Shown here: positions 36,059 to 44,379 of the stretch, in pieces | How positions within the stretch are numbered: the first letter of the stretch is position 1 | How the letters are laid out: the number at the start of each line of letters is the position of its first letter | NCBI GenBank assembly: GCA_964528845.1 | Contig: CAZGVE010000010.1 | Location: forward strand, 29,090 to 93,089 | Direction of reading: 5' to 3' | DNA length: 64,000 bases | Source: FEN-1191 sp964528845 | GTDB lineage: Bacteria > Pseudomonadota > Gammaproteobacteria > Steroidobacterales > Steroidobacteraceae | Translations under genes and position numbers: made by a program | The notes under the pieces: model-generated | What the model saw: only the letters and a program-made list of their open reading frames with translations | Told to the model about the DNA's origin: nothing | The model's database searches: none

Positions 36059-36825
36059 ACGGCCTCGCCAGGGACGGCACCCGGCAGGGCGCCGGCGCGG
36101 CCGAACAGCCGACGCTGAGCCAGCAGCAGCGCGGCGTTCACGCTCCAGCCCGTGACGCCGATGTAGAGCAGGATCGCGAACATGACTTCAGGTCGCAACG
36201 AACTCTGGGCCGACATCAGCTCGTAGCCCATGCCCTGCGGATTGAGCGCGATCTCGACGGTCACTGCGACGATGAGTGCGACCGAGGCGGCGAGTCGGAA
36301 CGCCACGAACAGGCGCGGCAGCGCGGCCGGTATCACGATCTTCGTGATGCGCCCCCAGAACCCAAGGCCCAGGACGCGGCTCACCTCGAGCAGCCGTGGC
36401 TCGATACCGCTGATCGCCGCCTGTCCGATGATCAGGCTCGGCCAGAAGCACGCGAACGAGACATTGGCGATCTCGAGCCGGTAACCGAAACCAAACACCA
36501 TCAGGAATACCGGCAGGATCGCAATCGACGGAATCGGCCGCAATGCCTCGATCGGCAGCCGCAGCAGCCTGGTGAGTACCGGCGAGAGGCCGAGCACCAG
36601 CGCCAGCAGCAGTCCGGCACCGCCGCCGATCAGCAGTCCGCCGAGCGCGGACAGCAATGTCTGGCCCAGCATCGCGAACAGCGATCCGTCACGCAGCAGG
36701 CCCCAGGCAGCCACGAGGATCTGCGACGGCGCTGCGAGCGAGTCGCTCTGGATGCCGAAGATGCGGGCGCAGGCCTCCGCCAGCACCACGGCTCCGGCCG
36801 GCAGCACGAGGCCCTTCCACCTCAA
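36055..36825 (-). CDS. ABC transporter permease (SsuC/TauC family), first
   Basis: 256 aa from TTG 36825, overlapping the ATPase stop (TTGA). Membrane helices and the EAA loop (LLEVSRVLGLGFWGRI ... VIPAALPRLF). Two different permease genes imply a heterodimeric channel, less common than the homodimer usual for this family. Confidence 0.85.
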   Translation of the reverse strand: MRWKGLVLPAGAVVLAEACARIFGIQSDSLAAPSQILVAAWGLLRDGSLFAMLGQTLLSALGGLLIGGGAGLLLALVLGLSPVLTRLLRLPIEALRPIPSIAILPVFLMVFGFGYRLEIANVSFACFWPSLIIGQAAISGIEPRLLEVSRVLGLGFWGRITKIVIPAALPRLFVAFRLAASVALIVAVTVEIALNPQGMGYELMSAQSSLRPEVMFAILLYIGVTGWSVNAALLLAQRRLFGRAGALPGAVPGEAV

Positions 36826-37628
36826 TGGCCGGTTTCCTGGATGAAGTCGAACAGCGCCCGGCGCAGCTGCAGGAATTCGCCCGCCTCACGCGTGACCAGC
36901 TGATCACGCGGCCGCGGCAGCCGCACGTCGAAGATCTCCGCGACGCGCCCGGGGTTGGGGCGCAACGCCAGCACGCGGTCCCCGAGATAGATCGCCTCCT
37001 CGAGATCATGCGTGACGAAAAATACGCTGGTGCCGCCCGAGTCCGCGATCCGCAGAATCTCGTCCTGCAGCACCTGCCGCGTCATCGCATCGAGCGCGCC
37101 GAAGGGCTCGTCCATCAGCAGCACGGTCGGGTCCTGCGCGAGACAGCGCGCGATCTGCAGGCGCTGCTGCATGCCGCCGGAGAGCTGGGAGGGATAGTGC
37201 CCGGCGTACTGCGCGAGCCCCACTTTCTGCAGCAGCGCACTGATGCGCGCTGGACGCTCTGCTTTGGGGCTGCCGATCGCCTCGAGTGCCAGCGCGACAT
37301 TGCCGGCGGCCGTGCGCCACGGCAGCAGCGCCTTGCTGTAGTCCTGGAAGATCAGCGCGATGTCGCTGGCCGGCTGCCGGACAATCTGATTGCGGTAATG
37401 CACCGCGCCGGAGGTGGGAAACATCAAACCCGCGATCAGGCGCAGCAGCGTGGTCTTCCCGCACCCCGAAGGGCCCACCACGCAGACGAATTCGCGCTCC
37501 TTAAGCTCGAAGCTGATGTCCTCGAGAATGCGTCGTCCGGACAGCGTCAGCGAGACGTCCCTGAACGACACCAGCGCTTCGCCCGCCCCGGCGGGCTGCA
37601 CGTCTCCCCCCGCGGTCTGCCGATTCAT
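36822..37628 (-). CDS. ABC transporter ATP-binding protein (SsuB/TauB family)
   Basis: 268 aa. Walker A GPSGCGKTTLL, Q-loop FQDYSKALLPW, signature LSGGMQQRLQIAR, Walker B VLLMDEPFGALD and the H-loop FFVTHDLEEA are all intact. It energises the two permeases with which its gene overlaps. The substrate class follows the NitT/TauT family; the specific ligand is unknown. Confidence 0.92.
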   Translation of the reverse strand: MNRQTAGGDVQPAGAGEALVSFRDVSLTLSGRRILEDISFELKEREFVCVVGPSGCGKTTLLRLIAGLMFPTSGAVHYRNQIVRQPASDIALIFQDYSKALLPWRTAAGNVALALEAIGSPKAERPARISALLQKVGLAQYAGHYPSQLSGGMQQRLQIARCLAQDPTVLLMDEPFGALDAMTRQVLQDEILRIADSGGTSVFFVTHDLEEAIYLGDRVLALRPNPGRVAEIFDVRLPRPRDQLVTREAGEFLQLRRALFDFIQETGH

Positions 37629-37640
37629 CGCCGGACCGCT

Positions 37641-38576
37641 TCAGTCCACGACCAGGCTCGCGACATCCGGCGGCGCCTTGATCATGCCCTGCGCCAGCAG
37701 GGTGTCGGACCAGTACTTCACGTCACTGGCGGTAACCTTCAGGCGCACGGTGGGCATCGCGATGGAGGCAACCACTTCCGGCGGCAGATGCGTGTACTTG
37801 CCGATGATCTCGCGCGCCTTGGCCGGATTGGCCGCAAGGAAAGCGGCCGATTCTTCCATCGCCGAACGAAATGCGCTGATGACCGCGGGGTTGGCCCGGG
37901 CCCAGCTGCGCATCGTGCTGAAATACAGCATGAACAGCCCATCGGGCATCTGGTTGAAGAACGGCGCCACCAGGACGCCGCTGCCGGAGGAGATGATGCG
38001 ACTGTAGAACGGTTCACCGGATATCACGACGTCCACGTTGCCCGAGCGCAGCAGATCACGCTCCTGCGCCAGCGGGACCTCGACGAAGTTGACCTTGTGC
38101 ACATCGGCGCCATGCTCGACCAGCCAGCGCCGGAACAGCACGTCCATGAACGCCCCGAAGCCTGGCACGCCGACGCGCTTGCCCTCGAAATCCCGTGCAC
38201 TCCTGATCGTGCTGCCTGGCCGTGCCAGCGCGCCACCATAGGCCTTGTGCACATCGTTGACGGCACCGCCGCCGATCACGACCAGATCGAGTCCGCCGGT
38301 GACGGCCTGCACCAGCACCGAAGGCGTCGCGGTGCCGATCTGGATGCTGCCGCCAACCAATGCTGAGGGAATGTTGGAGTTCAGCGCCAGCAGGGTCAGC
38401 CGCACGTCCAGTCCGCGCTTCGCGAACATGCCCTGCTCCACGGCGATGAACAGGCCGGTGCAGCTGGTCGTGTTCGTGTATCCGACCTGCAGCTGCACGG
38501 GAGCAGCGGCCTGTGCCGGATCGCTGGCGAGGGCGAACCAGCCCGCCCAGATCACGAAGGCGAGGATCTGCCTCAT
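37641..38576 (-). CDS. ABC transporter substrate-binding protein (NitT/TauT family)
   Basis: 311 aa from ATG 38576; an earlier in-frame ATG at 38660 falls on the operator-like motif. Signal peptide to about PAQAAAP, then a SsuA/THI5-like fold: LQVGYTNTTSCTGLFIAVEQG, GSIQIGTATPSVLV, VVISGEPFYSRI. First gene of the importer operon, 12 bp before the ATPase. Divergent from the cupin gene with a shared operator-like element between them. Confidence 0.88.
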   Translation of the reverse strand: MRQILAFVIWAGWFALASDPAQAAAPVQLQVGYTNTTSCTGLFIAVEQGMFAKRGLDVRLTLLALNSNIPSALVGGSIQIGTATPSVLVQAVTGGLDLVVIGGGAVNDVHKAYGGALARPGSTIRSARDFEGKRVGVPGFGAFMDVLFRRWLVEHGADVHKVNFVEVPLAQERDLLRSGNVDVVISGEPFYSRIISSGSGVLVAPFFNQMPDGLFMLYFSTMRSWARANPAVISAFRSAMEESAAFLAANPAKAREIIGKYTHLPPEVVASIAMPTVRLKVTASDVKYWSDTLLAQGMIKAPPDVASLVVD

Positions 38577-38617
38577 GGTGGCTGCCCGTAGAGATTGCGA
38601 GCGGGCACGATGCCGGC

Positions 38618-38647
38618 TATCAACTTTCCTGTCAACAATATTGATAA
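38618..38647. promoter_or_regulatory. shared operator-like motif, copy b
   Basis: Core CCTGTCAACAATATTGATAA in the 123-bp region between the ABC importer operon and the cupin gene. Over 30 positions it differs from copy c (42910-42939) at only five. Confidence 0.65.
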
Positions 38648-38699
38648 TTAAACTCCACACGGACAGACTACCTCAGAAATATTGCAGCGGAGAATCCAG

Positions 38700-39245
38700 A
38701 TGGGCGTGGGTGTACGTCGCGTCGTGACCGGCCACGACAAGGATGGCAAGGCGATCATCGTCTCCGATGGTACGCCGCCCGTGGTGTTCGCGATTCCGCA
38801 GCGGCCGGGTTATTCGGCCAGCGAGCTGTGGGTGACCGATTCGACGCCTGCACGCATCAACCAGGAAGGGGAACCGACGCTCGGCCCGCGCCGGCTCGAG
38901 CCGCCGCCACATGGCACGCGCTTTCGCATCGTGGTGCATCCGCCCGAGGCCAGCTACATCCACACCCTGGACCGCTCGGCAGCGCGAGCTGCCTTCGCGG
39001 CCTTCGGCTCCGAACACGCCTCGACCCATGAAGATCCGGAATCCCCGCATCCGCTGATGCACCGCACGCGCACCGTAGACTATGGGCTCGTGCTGTCCGG
39101 CGAGGTCTACCTGGTGCTGGACCGGGAGGAGACCCTGCTGCGCGCCGGCGATGTCGTGATACAACGCGGCACCAATCACGCCTGGGCCAATCGCTCCAGC
39201 GCACCGTGCACGATGGCATTCATCCTGATCGACGGCGTGGCGTGA
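38700..39245 (+). CDS. cupin-domain protein
   Basis: 181 aa from ATG 38700, six bases after GGAGA. One cupin barrel in the C-terminal half: VDYGLVLSGEVYLVLD (motif 1, without the usual HxH) and GDVVIQRGTNHAWANRS (motif 2, His kept). With only one clear metal ligand it may be a binding or isomerase-type cupin rather than a dioxygenase. It stands alone on the plus strand, divergent from the ABC importer, so it probably acts on the imported compound or senses it. The stop lies in an 18-bp tandem duplication. Confidence 0.72.
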   Translation: MGVGVRRVVTGHDKDGKAIIVSDGTPPVVFAIPQRPGYSASELWVTDSTPARINQEGEPTLGPRRLEPPPHGTRFRIVVHPPEASYIHTLDRSAARAAFAAFGSEHASTHEDPESPHPLMHRTRTVDYGLVLSGEVYLVLDREETLLRAGDVVIQRGTNHAWANRSSAPCTMAFILIDGVA

Positions 39246-39267
39246 GTCCACGGCGTGGCGTGAGTCG
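39232..39267 (+). repeat. 18-bp tandem duplication across the cupin stop codon
   Basis: ACGGCGTGGCGTGAGTCC at 39232-39249 is repeated at 39250-39267 with a final C-to-G change. The TGA stop is in the first copy. A GCCCGC-type hexamer run follows at about 39293-39317. Confidence 0.75.
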
Positions 39268-39318
39268 ATGACGTGACGTGGGCCGGAACCGGGCCCGCGC
39301 CCGCGCCCGCGCCCGCGC

Positions 39319-40464
39319 TCAGAGCGTGCGCTCATTGGTGAAGATGACCGTTCCGGCGGCACCGAACATGTCGCCATTGCCGTGGCACACGGAAATACGC
39401 GCTCCGGGAACCTGCGCGCTGGCGGTGCCGCGCAGCTGGCGCACGCTCTCCTGCAGCGCGTACATGCCGTACATTCCGGAGTGCATGTAGCTCAAGCCCC
39501 CGCCATTGGTGTTGAGCGGAAGGCTGCCGCCGGGCGCGGTGTGGCGCTCCGCAATGAATGGGCCGGTCTCCTCCGGTGGCATGAACCCCAGGTCGCAGAG
39601 GCCATAGAGCGGCAGGTGCGCGAACGCGTCATAGACCATCAGGTGATCGACATCATCATGCGTGATGCCGGCCTCCTGGAAGGCACGCGCGCCCGACACG
39701 CGCCAGGCGCGTGAGGAGTTGAAGGTCTCCATCTGACTCACGATCGGTGTCTCGACGCTCTCTCCGGTGCCGAGTACGTAGACAGGCCGCTGCGGAAAAT
39801 CGGACGCCCGCGCGGCGCTGGTCAGGATCAGCGCACCGCCGCCGTCCGTGACCAGGCAGCACTGCAGGATGCGCAGCGGATAGGCGATCATGCGCGAATT
39901 GAGTACCGCCTCGACCGTGAGCGGATCGCGATAGCTCGCCCGTGGATTGAGCGACGCCCACTCCCGCTGGACCACGGACACCATCGCCAGCTGTTCCTGC
40001 GTGATCCCATAGGTCTTCATGAATCGCAGTAGTGGCAGTGGAAATTGGCTCGGTCTGCCGGCGGTACCGAACGGCGCCTCGAACTGTCCCTCGAGCGTGT
40101 CGGGGCGCACCGCACGTGGCTGCTTGCCAATCAGCGAACGCCCGCTCTCGCCGTGCACGATGAGCACCGTGCGGCACAGTCCCGCCTCGATCGCGGCCGC
40201 GGCATGCCGGACGTGAATCATGAACGAACAGCCACCCACGTGCGTGCCATCGACCCACTGCGGTGAGATCCCGAGCTGATAGGCGACTGCGGTCGGCGTC
40301 TCCGCGGCACAGGCGATGCCGTCGATATCCGCGGGCTTGAGCCCCGCGTCCGCCAATGCATTGAGCGCCGCATCGGCGTGCAACTGCAGCTGTGACATGT
40401 CCGGAATCACACCGAGCTTCGTGGTCTCCGACGCCCCCACCACCGCGACCGCGTTCCGGCGCAT
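39319..40464 (-). CDS. thiolase-superfamily protein (SCP2/lipid-transfer type)
   Basis: 381 aa. Thiolase fold with DIDGIACAAETPT, a Cys in THVGGCSFMIH at the nucleophile position, DAFAHLPLYG and the closing NTNGGGLSYMHSGMYG and ISVCHGNGD. It forms a pair with the DUF35 gene 3 bp upstream. Such pairs act as acyl-CoA thiolases (as in BbsAB) or as retro-aldolases in steroid side-chain degradation (Ltp2 with ChsH2). Here the partner genes are an acid-sugar dehydratase and an HpaI aldolase, so the acyl-CoA substrate is unknown. Confidence 0.82.
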   Translation of the reverse strand: MRRNAVAVVGASETTKLGVIPDMSQLQLHADAALNALADAGLKPADIDGIACAAETPTAVAYQLGISPQWVDGTHVGGCSFMIHVRHAAAAIEAGLCRTVLIVHGESGRSLIGKQPRAVRPDTLEGQFEAPFGTAGRPSQFPLPLLRFMKTYGITQEQLAMVSVVQREWASLNPRASYRDPLTVEAVLNSRMIAYPLRILQCCLVTDGGGALILTSAARASDFPQRPVYVLGTGESVETPIVSQMETFNSSRAWRVSGARAFQEAGITHDDVDHLMVYDAFAHLPLYGLCDLGFMPPEETGPFIAERHTAPGGSLPLNTNGGGLSYMHSGMYGMYALQESVRQLRGTASAQVPGARISVCHGNGDMFGAAGTVIFTNERTL

Positions 40465-40467
40465 GGC

Positions 40468-40881
40468 TCAAGTCCTCCGGACAGGCCGGAACACCGGCAG
40501 CGTGATGCGCTCGTCGAGCTTCTGGAACGTGACCTCGAGCGGCATGTCCAGCTCCAGCGCTTCCGGGGTCTGCGGACAGTCCACGATATTGCTCATCAGG
40601 CGCGGGCCCTCGGCGAGTTGCACCACCGCGATCGCGTACGGCGGCGTGAAGCCGGGCACCGCTCGGTGATGGATCAGGTAGCTGTACAGCGTTCCCAGTC
40701 CACTGGCCGCGAAGCTGCTGACCTGGCGCGAAGCGCAGGCCGGACAGAATGGTCGCGGCGGGAAATACACATGGGAGCAAGCCTCACAGCGCTGCAGACG
40801 CAGTTCTCCAGCGGCCGTGCCGTCCCAGAAATCCCGGGTCTCTGGCGTCGGTTCGGGCAGTGCGCGTTTAGATTCCGCCAT
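40468..40881 (-). CDS. DUF35 OB-fold / Zn-ribbon partner of the thiolase-like protein
   Basis: 137 aa. An N-terminal rubredoxin-like zinc ribbon (CEACSHVYFPPRPFCPAC) and a C-terminal OB fold (GTLYSYLIHHRAVPGF, PPYAIAVVQLAEG). DUF35 proteins bind the CoA end of substrates for thiolase-like partners. It lies between the aldolase and thiolase-like genes in a tight operon. Confidence 0.87.
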   Translation of the reverse strand: MAESKRALPEPTPETRDFWDGTAAGELRLQRCEACSHVYFPPRPFCPACASRQVSSFAASGLGTLYSYLIHHRAVPGFTPPYAIAVVQLAEGPRLMSNIVDCPQTPEALELDMPLEVTFQKLDERITLPVFRPVRRT

Positions 40882-40895
40882 CGCTCAGGTCTCCT

Positions 40896-41675
40896 TCAGG
40901 GCGCCTTGATTTCCTGCAGCAGCGCTTCGCTGCGCCGCGCGACGATCGCGCTGTCCGAACCGACGGCGATGAACGTGAATCCGTCCTTCAGGAATCCGCG
41001 CGCCTCGGCGGGGACGAAATTCAGGATCCCGCTGCCCTTGCCCGTGGCCTTCATGCGCTCGAGTGCCCTGGCAATCAGCTGCTGGACTTCCGCGTGCGTG
41101 GTTCTGCCAACCAGCCCTAAGCTGGCGGCCAGGTCGTTCGGGCCAATGAACAGGCCGTCGATCCCGTTGACCGCGCCGATCTCCCCGATCGCGTCGACAG
41201 CGCGCAGTGTCTCGATCTGCGCGATCATGCACATCTCCTCATGCGCGTGCAGCATGTAGGTCGGATTGCGTGCGAAATTGCTGGCGCGCGTATTGCCGGC
41301 GGCGCCCCGGATCCCGTCTGGTGGATAGCGCGTCGCCGCCACCGCAGCGCGCGCCTCCTGCGCGGATTGCACCATCGGCACCATGAACGAGCGCACGCCT
41401 GCGTCCAGCAGCCGCTTGAAGATGACCGGTTCATTCCACGGCACGCGCACGACCATTTCGGCCGTGCCGCCCTTGGCCGCGCGCAGATGATCGAGCACGG
41501 TGCCGACATCGATCGTCGTGTGCTCGAGGTCGAGCAGCAGCCAGTCGTAGCCCGACCCGGCGATGATCTCCGTCGACGTCGGACTGCCGAGTGCGAGCCA
41601 CAGGCCGATCTGCGGTTTGCCGGTGGCGAGGTTCTGCTTGAAGTGGTTGGCCGTGGCGGACGGTCCGGCGGACAT
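40896..41675 (-). CDS. HpcH/HpaI-family aldolase (2-keto-3-deoxy sugar-acid type)
   Basis: 259 aa from ATG 41675, overlapping the dehydratase stop (TGATG). Class II pyruvate aldolase landmarks: GLWLALGSPTSTEI, DWLLLDLEH (catalytic His), RVPWNEP, metal Glu in IAQIETLRA and Asp in IDGLFIGPNDLA. RhmA and related enzymes split 2-keto-3-deoxy acids into pyruvate and an aldehyde. Coupling to an acid-sugar dehydratase gives the classical dehydratase-aldolase sequence. Confidence 0.87.
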   Translation of the reverse strand: MSAGPSATANHFKQNLATGKPQIGLWLALGSPTSTEIIAGSGYDWLLLDLEHTTIDVGTVLDHLRAAKGGTAEMVVRVPWNEPVIFKRLLDAGVRSFMVPMVQSAQEARAAVAATRYPPDGIRGAAGNTRASNFARNPTYMLHAHEEMCMIAQIETLRAVDAIGEIGAVNGIDGLFIGPNDLAASLGLVGRTTHAEVQQLIARALERMKATGKGSGILNFVPAEARGFLKDGFTFIAVGSDSAIVARRSEALLQEIKAP

Positions 41676-42799
41676 CAGCCTCTCCAGGGCGCGAGCGCAT
41701 AACGCTGCACCGCGGCGTCGTTGAAGTCGAAGCCGAGGCCGGGGCCCTGCGGCAGCTGGATCCTGCCCTCCCGTACTTCGAGCTGGCGGCTCACGAGGCG
41801 GCGGAAATTCAGAACCTGATCGTCGGGAAAATACTCGACGAAGCGCGCGTTGGGCGTGGCCGCGACGAGGTGAGCGTGCAGATCGTGGAACCAATGCGGG
41901 CACAGCGTGATGCCGAAGCTGGCCGCAGTGGCCGCGATCCGGCGGAATTCGCTGACGCCGCCGCATACGGCGGCGTCCGGCTGCAGGATCGCCGCGGCAC
42001 CGGATTGCAGCAGTTCCTTGAAGCGCCACCGGCCGGCCTCGATCTCGCCGGTCGCGACCAGCACGGGCGTCTGCGCCGACAGGCGCTGATGATTCTCGAT
42101 GTCATCCGGGCTGAAGGGCTCTTCGATGAAGTGCGGGTCATAGCGCTCGTACATGCGCACGAACGGCAGCGCCGTGGGCAGGTCGGCCCAGGCATTATTG
42201 GCGTCCAGCATCAGGAGCGGATCCGGGCCGATGCGCTCGCGCACCGCAGCGATGCGCGCCTCCTCGGACTTCAGGTCCAGCTTGCCGACCTTGATCTTGA
42301 CGGCGCCGAAGCCCTCGCGCACATAGCCTTCGATCTCGTCAGCCAGCAATTCCGGTGTCTTGCCGGGCAGGTAATAGCCTCCGCTCGCGTAGGCGGCAAC
42401 GCTGTCGCACTGCACGGCGCCGAGCAGCTTGTAAAGCGGCAGTCCGACGGCGCGCGCGTTGTGATCCCACAGTGCCGTATCCAGCGCGCTGATCGCGCGC
42501 ATGACCGTCCCGGTACGGCCCTGCAGCAACGCCTCCTGGTACATGTCGCTCCAGAGACCCTCTACCCGGTACGGATCCTGTCCCAGCAGCAGCGGGGACA
42601 GCAGGCTCGTGACAGCCTCGGAGAACAGGCTGCCGCCGGCGCTGCCGACGTAGCAGAAGCCAATCCCCTTGAAGCCGTCGCTGGCTTCGACCTCCACGAT
42701 ACCGTAATGGCGCCGGTTCACGACGCGGCTGGAAAACGATGTCGCGGAATCGAGCGGAATGCTGATATCCCGCGCTCGTATCGCAGAGATCATGGGCAT
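41675..42799 (-). CDS. enolase-superfamily acid-sugar dehydratase (mandelate racemase subgroup)
   Basis: 374 aa from ATG 42799, ten bases after AGAAGG. Catalytic residues of the MR subgroup: KIKVG (Lys pair), metal ligands in LMLDANNAW, IEEPF and ATGEIEAG, and the His-Asp dyad in QPDAAVCGG and CPHWFHDLHAHL. Such enzymes dehydrate aldonic or aldaric acids to 2-keto-3-deoxy acids. The next gene encodes the matching aldolase. Divergent from a GntR regulator with an operator-like motif between. Confidence 0.86.
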   Translation of the reverse strand: MPMISAIRARDISIPLDSATSFSSRVVNRRHYGIVEVEASDGFKGIGFCYVGSAGGSLFSEAVTSLLSPLLLGQDPYRVEGLWSDMYQEALLQGRTGTVMRAISALDTALWDHNARAVGLPLYKLLGAVQCDSVAAYASGGYYLPGKTPELLADEIEGYVREGFGAVKIKVGKLDLKSEEARIAAVRERIGPDPLLMLDANNAWADLPTALPFVRMYERYDPHFIEEPFSPDDIENHQRLSAQTPVLVATGEIEAGRWRFKELLQSGAAAILQPDAAVCGGVSEFRRIAATAASFGITLCPHWFHDLHAHLVAATPNARFVEYFPDDQVLNFRRLVSRQLEVREGRIQLPQGPGLGFDFNDAAVQRYALAPWRG

Positions 42800-42909
42800 G
42801 TTGATTGAGCCTTCTGATAGACCTTGGGAGTGACGCGCTGCAACACACGAGGCATCCAAGGATTCGCGGGGCGCCTCCCAGGGGAGGTCCTTACTGCCGC
42901 TGTGGATAT

Positions 42910-42939
42910 TATCAATTTTCTTGTTGACAATATTGGTAA
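42910..42939. promoter_or_regulatory. shared operator-like motif, copy c
   Basis: Core TTCTTGTTGACAATATTGG between the dehydratase gene and the GntR gene. The TTGTTGACAA centre is the reverse complement of TTGTCAACAA in copy a. It resembles FadR-type GntR sites (TNGT-NN-ACNA), which makes the adjacent regulator the likely binder. Confidence 0.65.
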
Positions 42940-42994
42940 AGAACTTGCCAAGGGCGCCCGCTCCAATGCACTCTGCGCCCATTGCGGAGGGCAG

Positions 42995-43696
42995 ATGGCG
43001 CAGGAATCGACAGCACTTGAGGAACGGCCGCTGGGAGCCGCGGGCATCGCAGCCAGCCTGGAGGAAGACATTGCCCTGGGCCACTTGGCGCCGCGCGAGC
43101 GCCTGCTCGAGGAAGATCTCGCCGAACGCTTCCAGGTGAAGCGCCACGTGATCAGGCAGGTACTGCTGGAGCTCGATTCAATGGGCATCGTCGTGCGCCA
43201 GCCCAACCGTGGTGCCGCGGTCAAGGATTTTTCTGCGATCGAAGTGGAACAGCTCTATCTGGTTCGCACGCTGCTCGAGACCTGCGCCGGCAAGCTGATT
43301 CCGCTGCCCGCCCCCCGATCGCTGATCGAGGCGCTGCTGCTCATCAATGAGCGCCACTGTGCGGCGGTGGCCCGGGGCGACCTGCGGCGTGTGTTCCGTG
43401 AAAACCTGCAGTTCCACAAGACCCTGTTCGCCGCCTGTGGCAACAGCACGCTCACCGAGGTGATCGAGCAGCTGCAGTTCAAGACCCACGCGATACGCTC
43501 CTACAGCATCGGCAACCCCGAGCTGCTCGCGACAGTCTGTGCCCAGCACCAGCGCATGATCGACCTGCTCCAAGGCATCGAGCGCGACGAGTTCGTCGAA
43601 CTGCTCGGCAGGCACATCCAGCCGGCCAAGCAGGCCTACCTCGACCAGACGCGCCACAAGACAGCCGGCCCGCTGGCCGCCGTAACCACGCGCTGA
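42995..43696 (+). CDS. GntR-family (FCD subgroup) transcriptional regulator
   Basis: 233 aa from ATG 42995, four bases after GGAGG; upstream in-frame starts lie on the operator-like motif. Winged-helix HTH (LLEEDLAERFQVKRHVIRQV) followed by an FCD domain (LVRTLLETCAGKLI, LQFHKTLFAACGN with likely metal/ligand His). It faces the dehydratase-aldolase operon and is the best candidate to bind the motif shared by four promoters in this window, including its own. Confidence 0.87.
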   Translation: MAQESTALEERPLGAAGIAASLEEDIALGHLAPRERLLEEDLAERFQVKRHVIRQVLLELDSMGIVVRQPNRGAAVKDFSAIEVEQLYLVRTLLETCAGKLIPLPAPRSLIEALLLINERHCAAVARGDLRRVFRENLQFHKTLFAACGNSTLTEVIEQLQFKTHAIRSYSIGNPELLATVCAQHQRMIDLLQGIERDEFVELLGRHIQPAKQAYLDQTRHKTAGPLAAVTTR

Positions 43697-43713
43697 ACAC
43701 TTAACCGGTCCGT

Positions 43714-44379
43714 TCACGGCGCCGAGAGGCTGCGGCAGTCCGGCGCCAGGCTCAATGGTGCCTCGGTACGGGCCTGAAGTGCCGCCAGGTCCAGGTCCGG
43801 CACCAATTCGCGCACCACGAGTCCCTGCGGCGTGACGTCGATGACCGCGAGGTTGGTGTAGATGCGACGCACGACCCGCGCTGCCGTGAGCGGCAGCGTG
43901 CAGCGCCTGCGGATCCGCGGCTCGCCGCTCTTGCTGGTATGTTCCATCACGATCCGGATCTGGCGCGCACCGATCGCAAGATCCATGGCCCCGCCGACCG
44001 CCGGTGGAAATCCAGGATCTTCGGTCGTCCAGTTCGCCAGATCGCCCTGCTCGGAGACTTCGAAGGCACCCATGAGACTCACGTCCAGATGTCCACCGCG
44101 GACCATGATGAACGAATCCGAGTGGTGCATGTAGACACCGCCGACAACCAGTGTCGCAAGCCCTCGCCCCGCATCGATCAGATCCGGGTCCTCCTCGCCG
44201 GCCTGCGGTTTAGGCCCCAGTCCGAGCACTCCGTTTTCGCTGTGGATGATCACTTCCCGTCCGACGGGAATGTGGCGCGGTATCAGCGTCGGAATGCCGA
44301 CGCCGAGGTTGACATAACTTCCGTCCGGCAGGTCCTGCGCAGCCCGCCAGGCCATCTGCTCACGCGTGAGCGCACTCAT
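43714..44379 (-). CDS. 3-oxoacid CoA-transferase, subunit B
   Basis: 221 aa. The catalytic Glu is in IIHSENGVLGLGP (SENG motif). LGVGIPTLIP and GGHLDVSLMGAFEV are family-typical. Overlaps subunit A by 4 bp. The pair moves CoA from succinyl-CoA or acetyl-CoA onto a keto acid such as 3-oxoadipate or acetoacetate (PcaJ/CatJ/ScoB group). It could activate an acid for the thiolase/DUF35 pair; this is inference. Confidence 0.88.
   Translation of the reverse strand: MSALTREQMAWRAAQDLPDGSYVNLGVGIPTLIPRHIPVGREVIIHSENGVLGLGPKPQAGEEDPDLIDAGRGLATLVVGGVYMHHSDSFIMVRGGHLDVSLMGAFEVSEQGDLANWTTEDPGFPPAVGGAMDLAIGARQIRIVMEHTSKSGEPRIRRRCTLPLTAARVVRRIYTNLAVIDVTPQGLVVRELVPDLDLAALQARTEAPLSLAPDCRSLSAP

Noticed and set aside
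39293..39317. GCCCGC hexamer run as a regulatory or recombination site
   Set aside because: Short simple-sequence repeat in a convergent 73-bp spacer; nothing supports a function.
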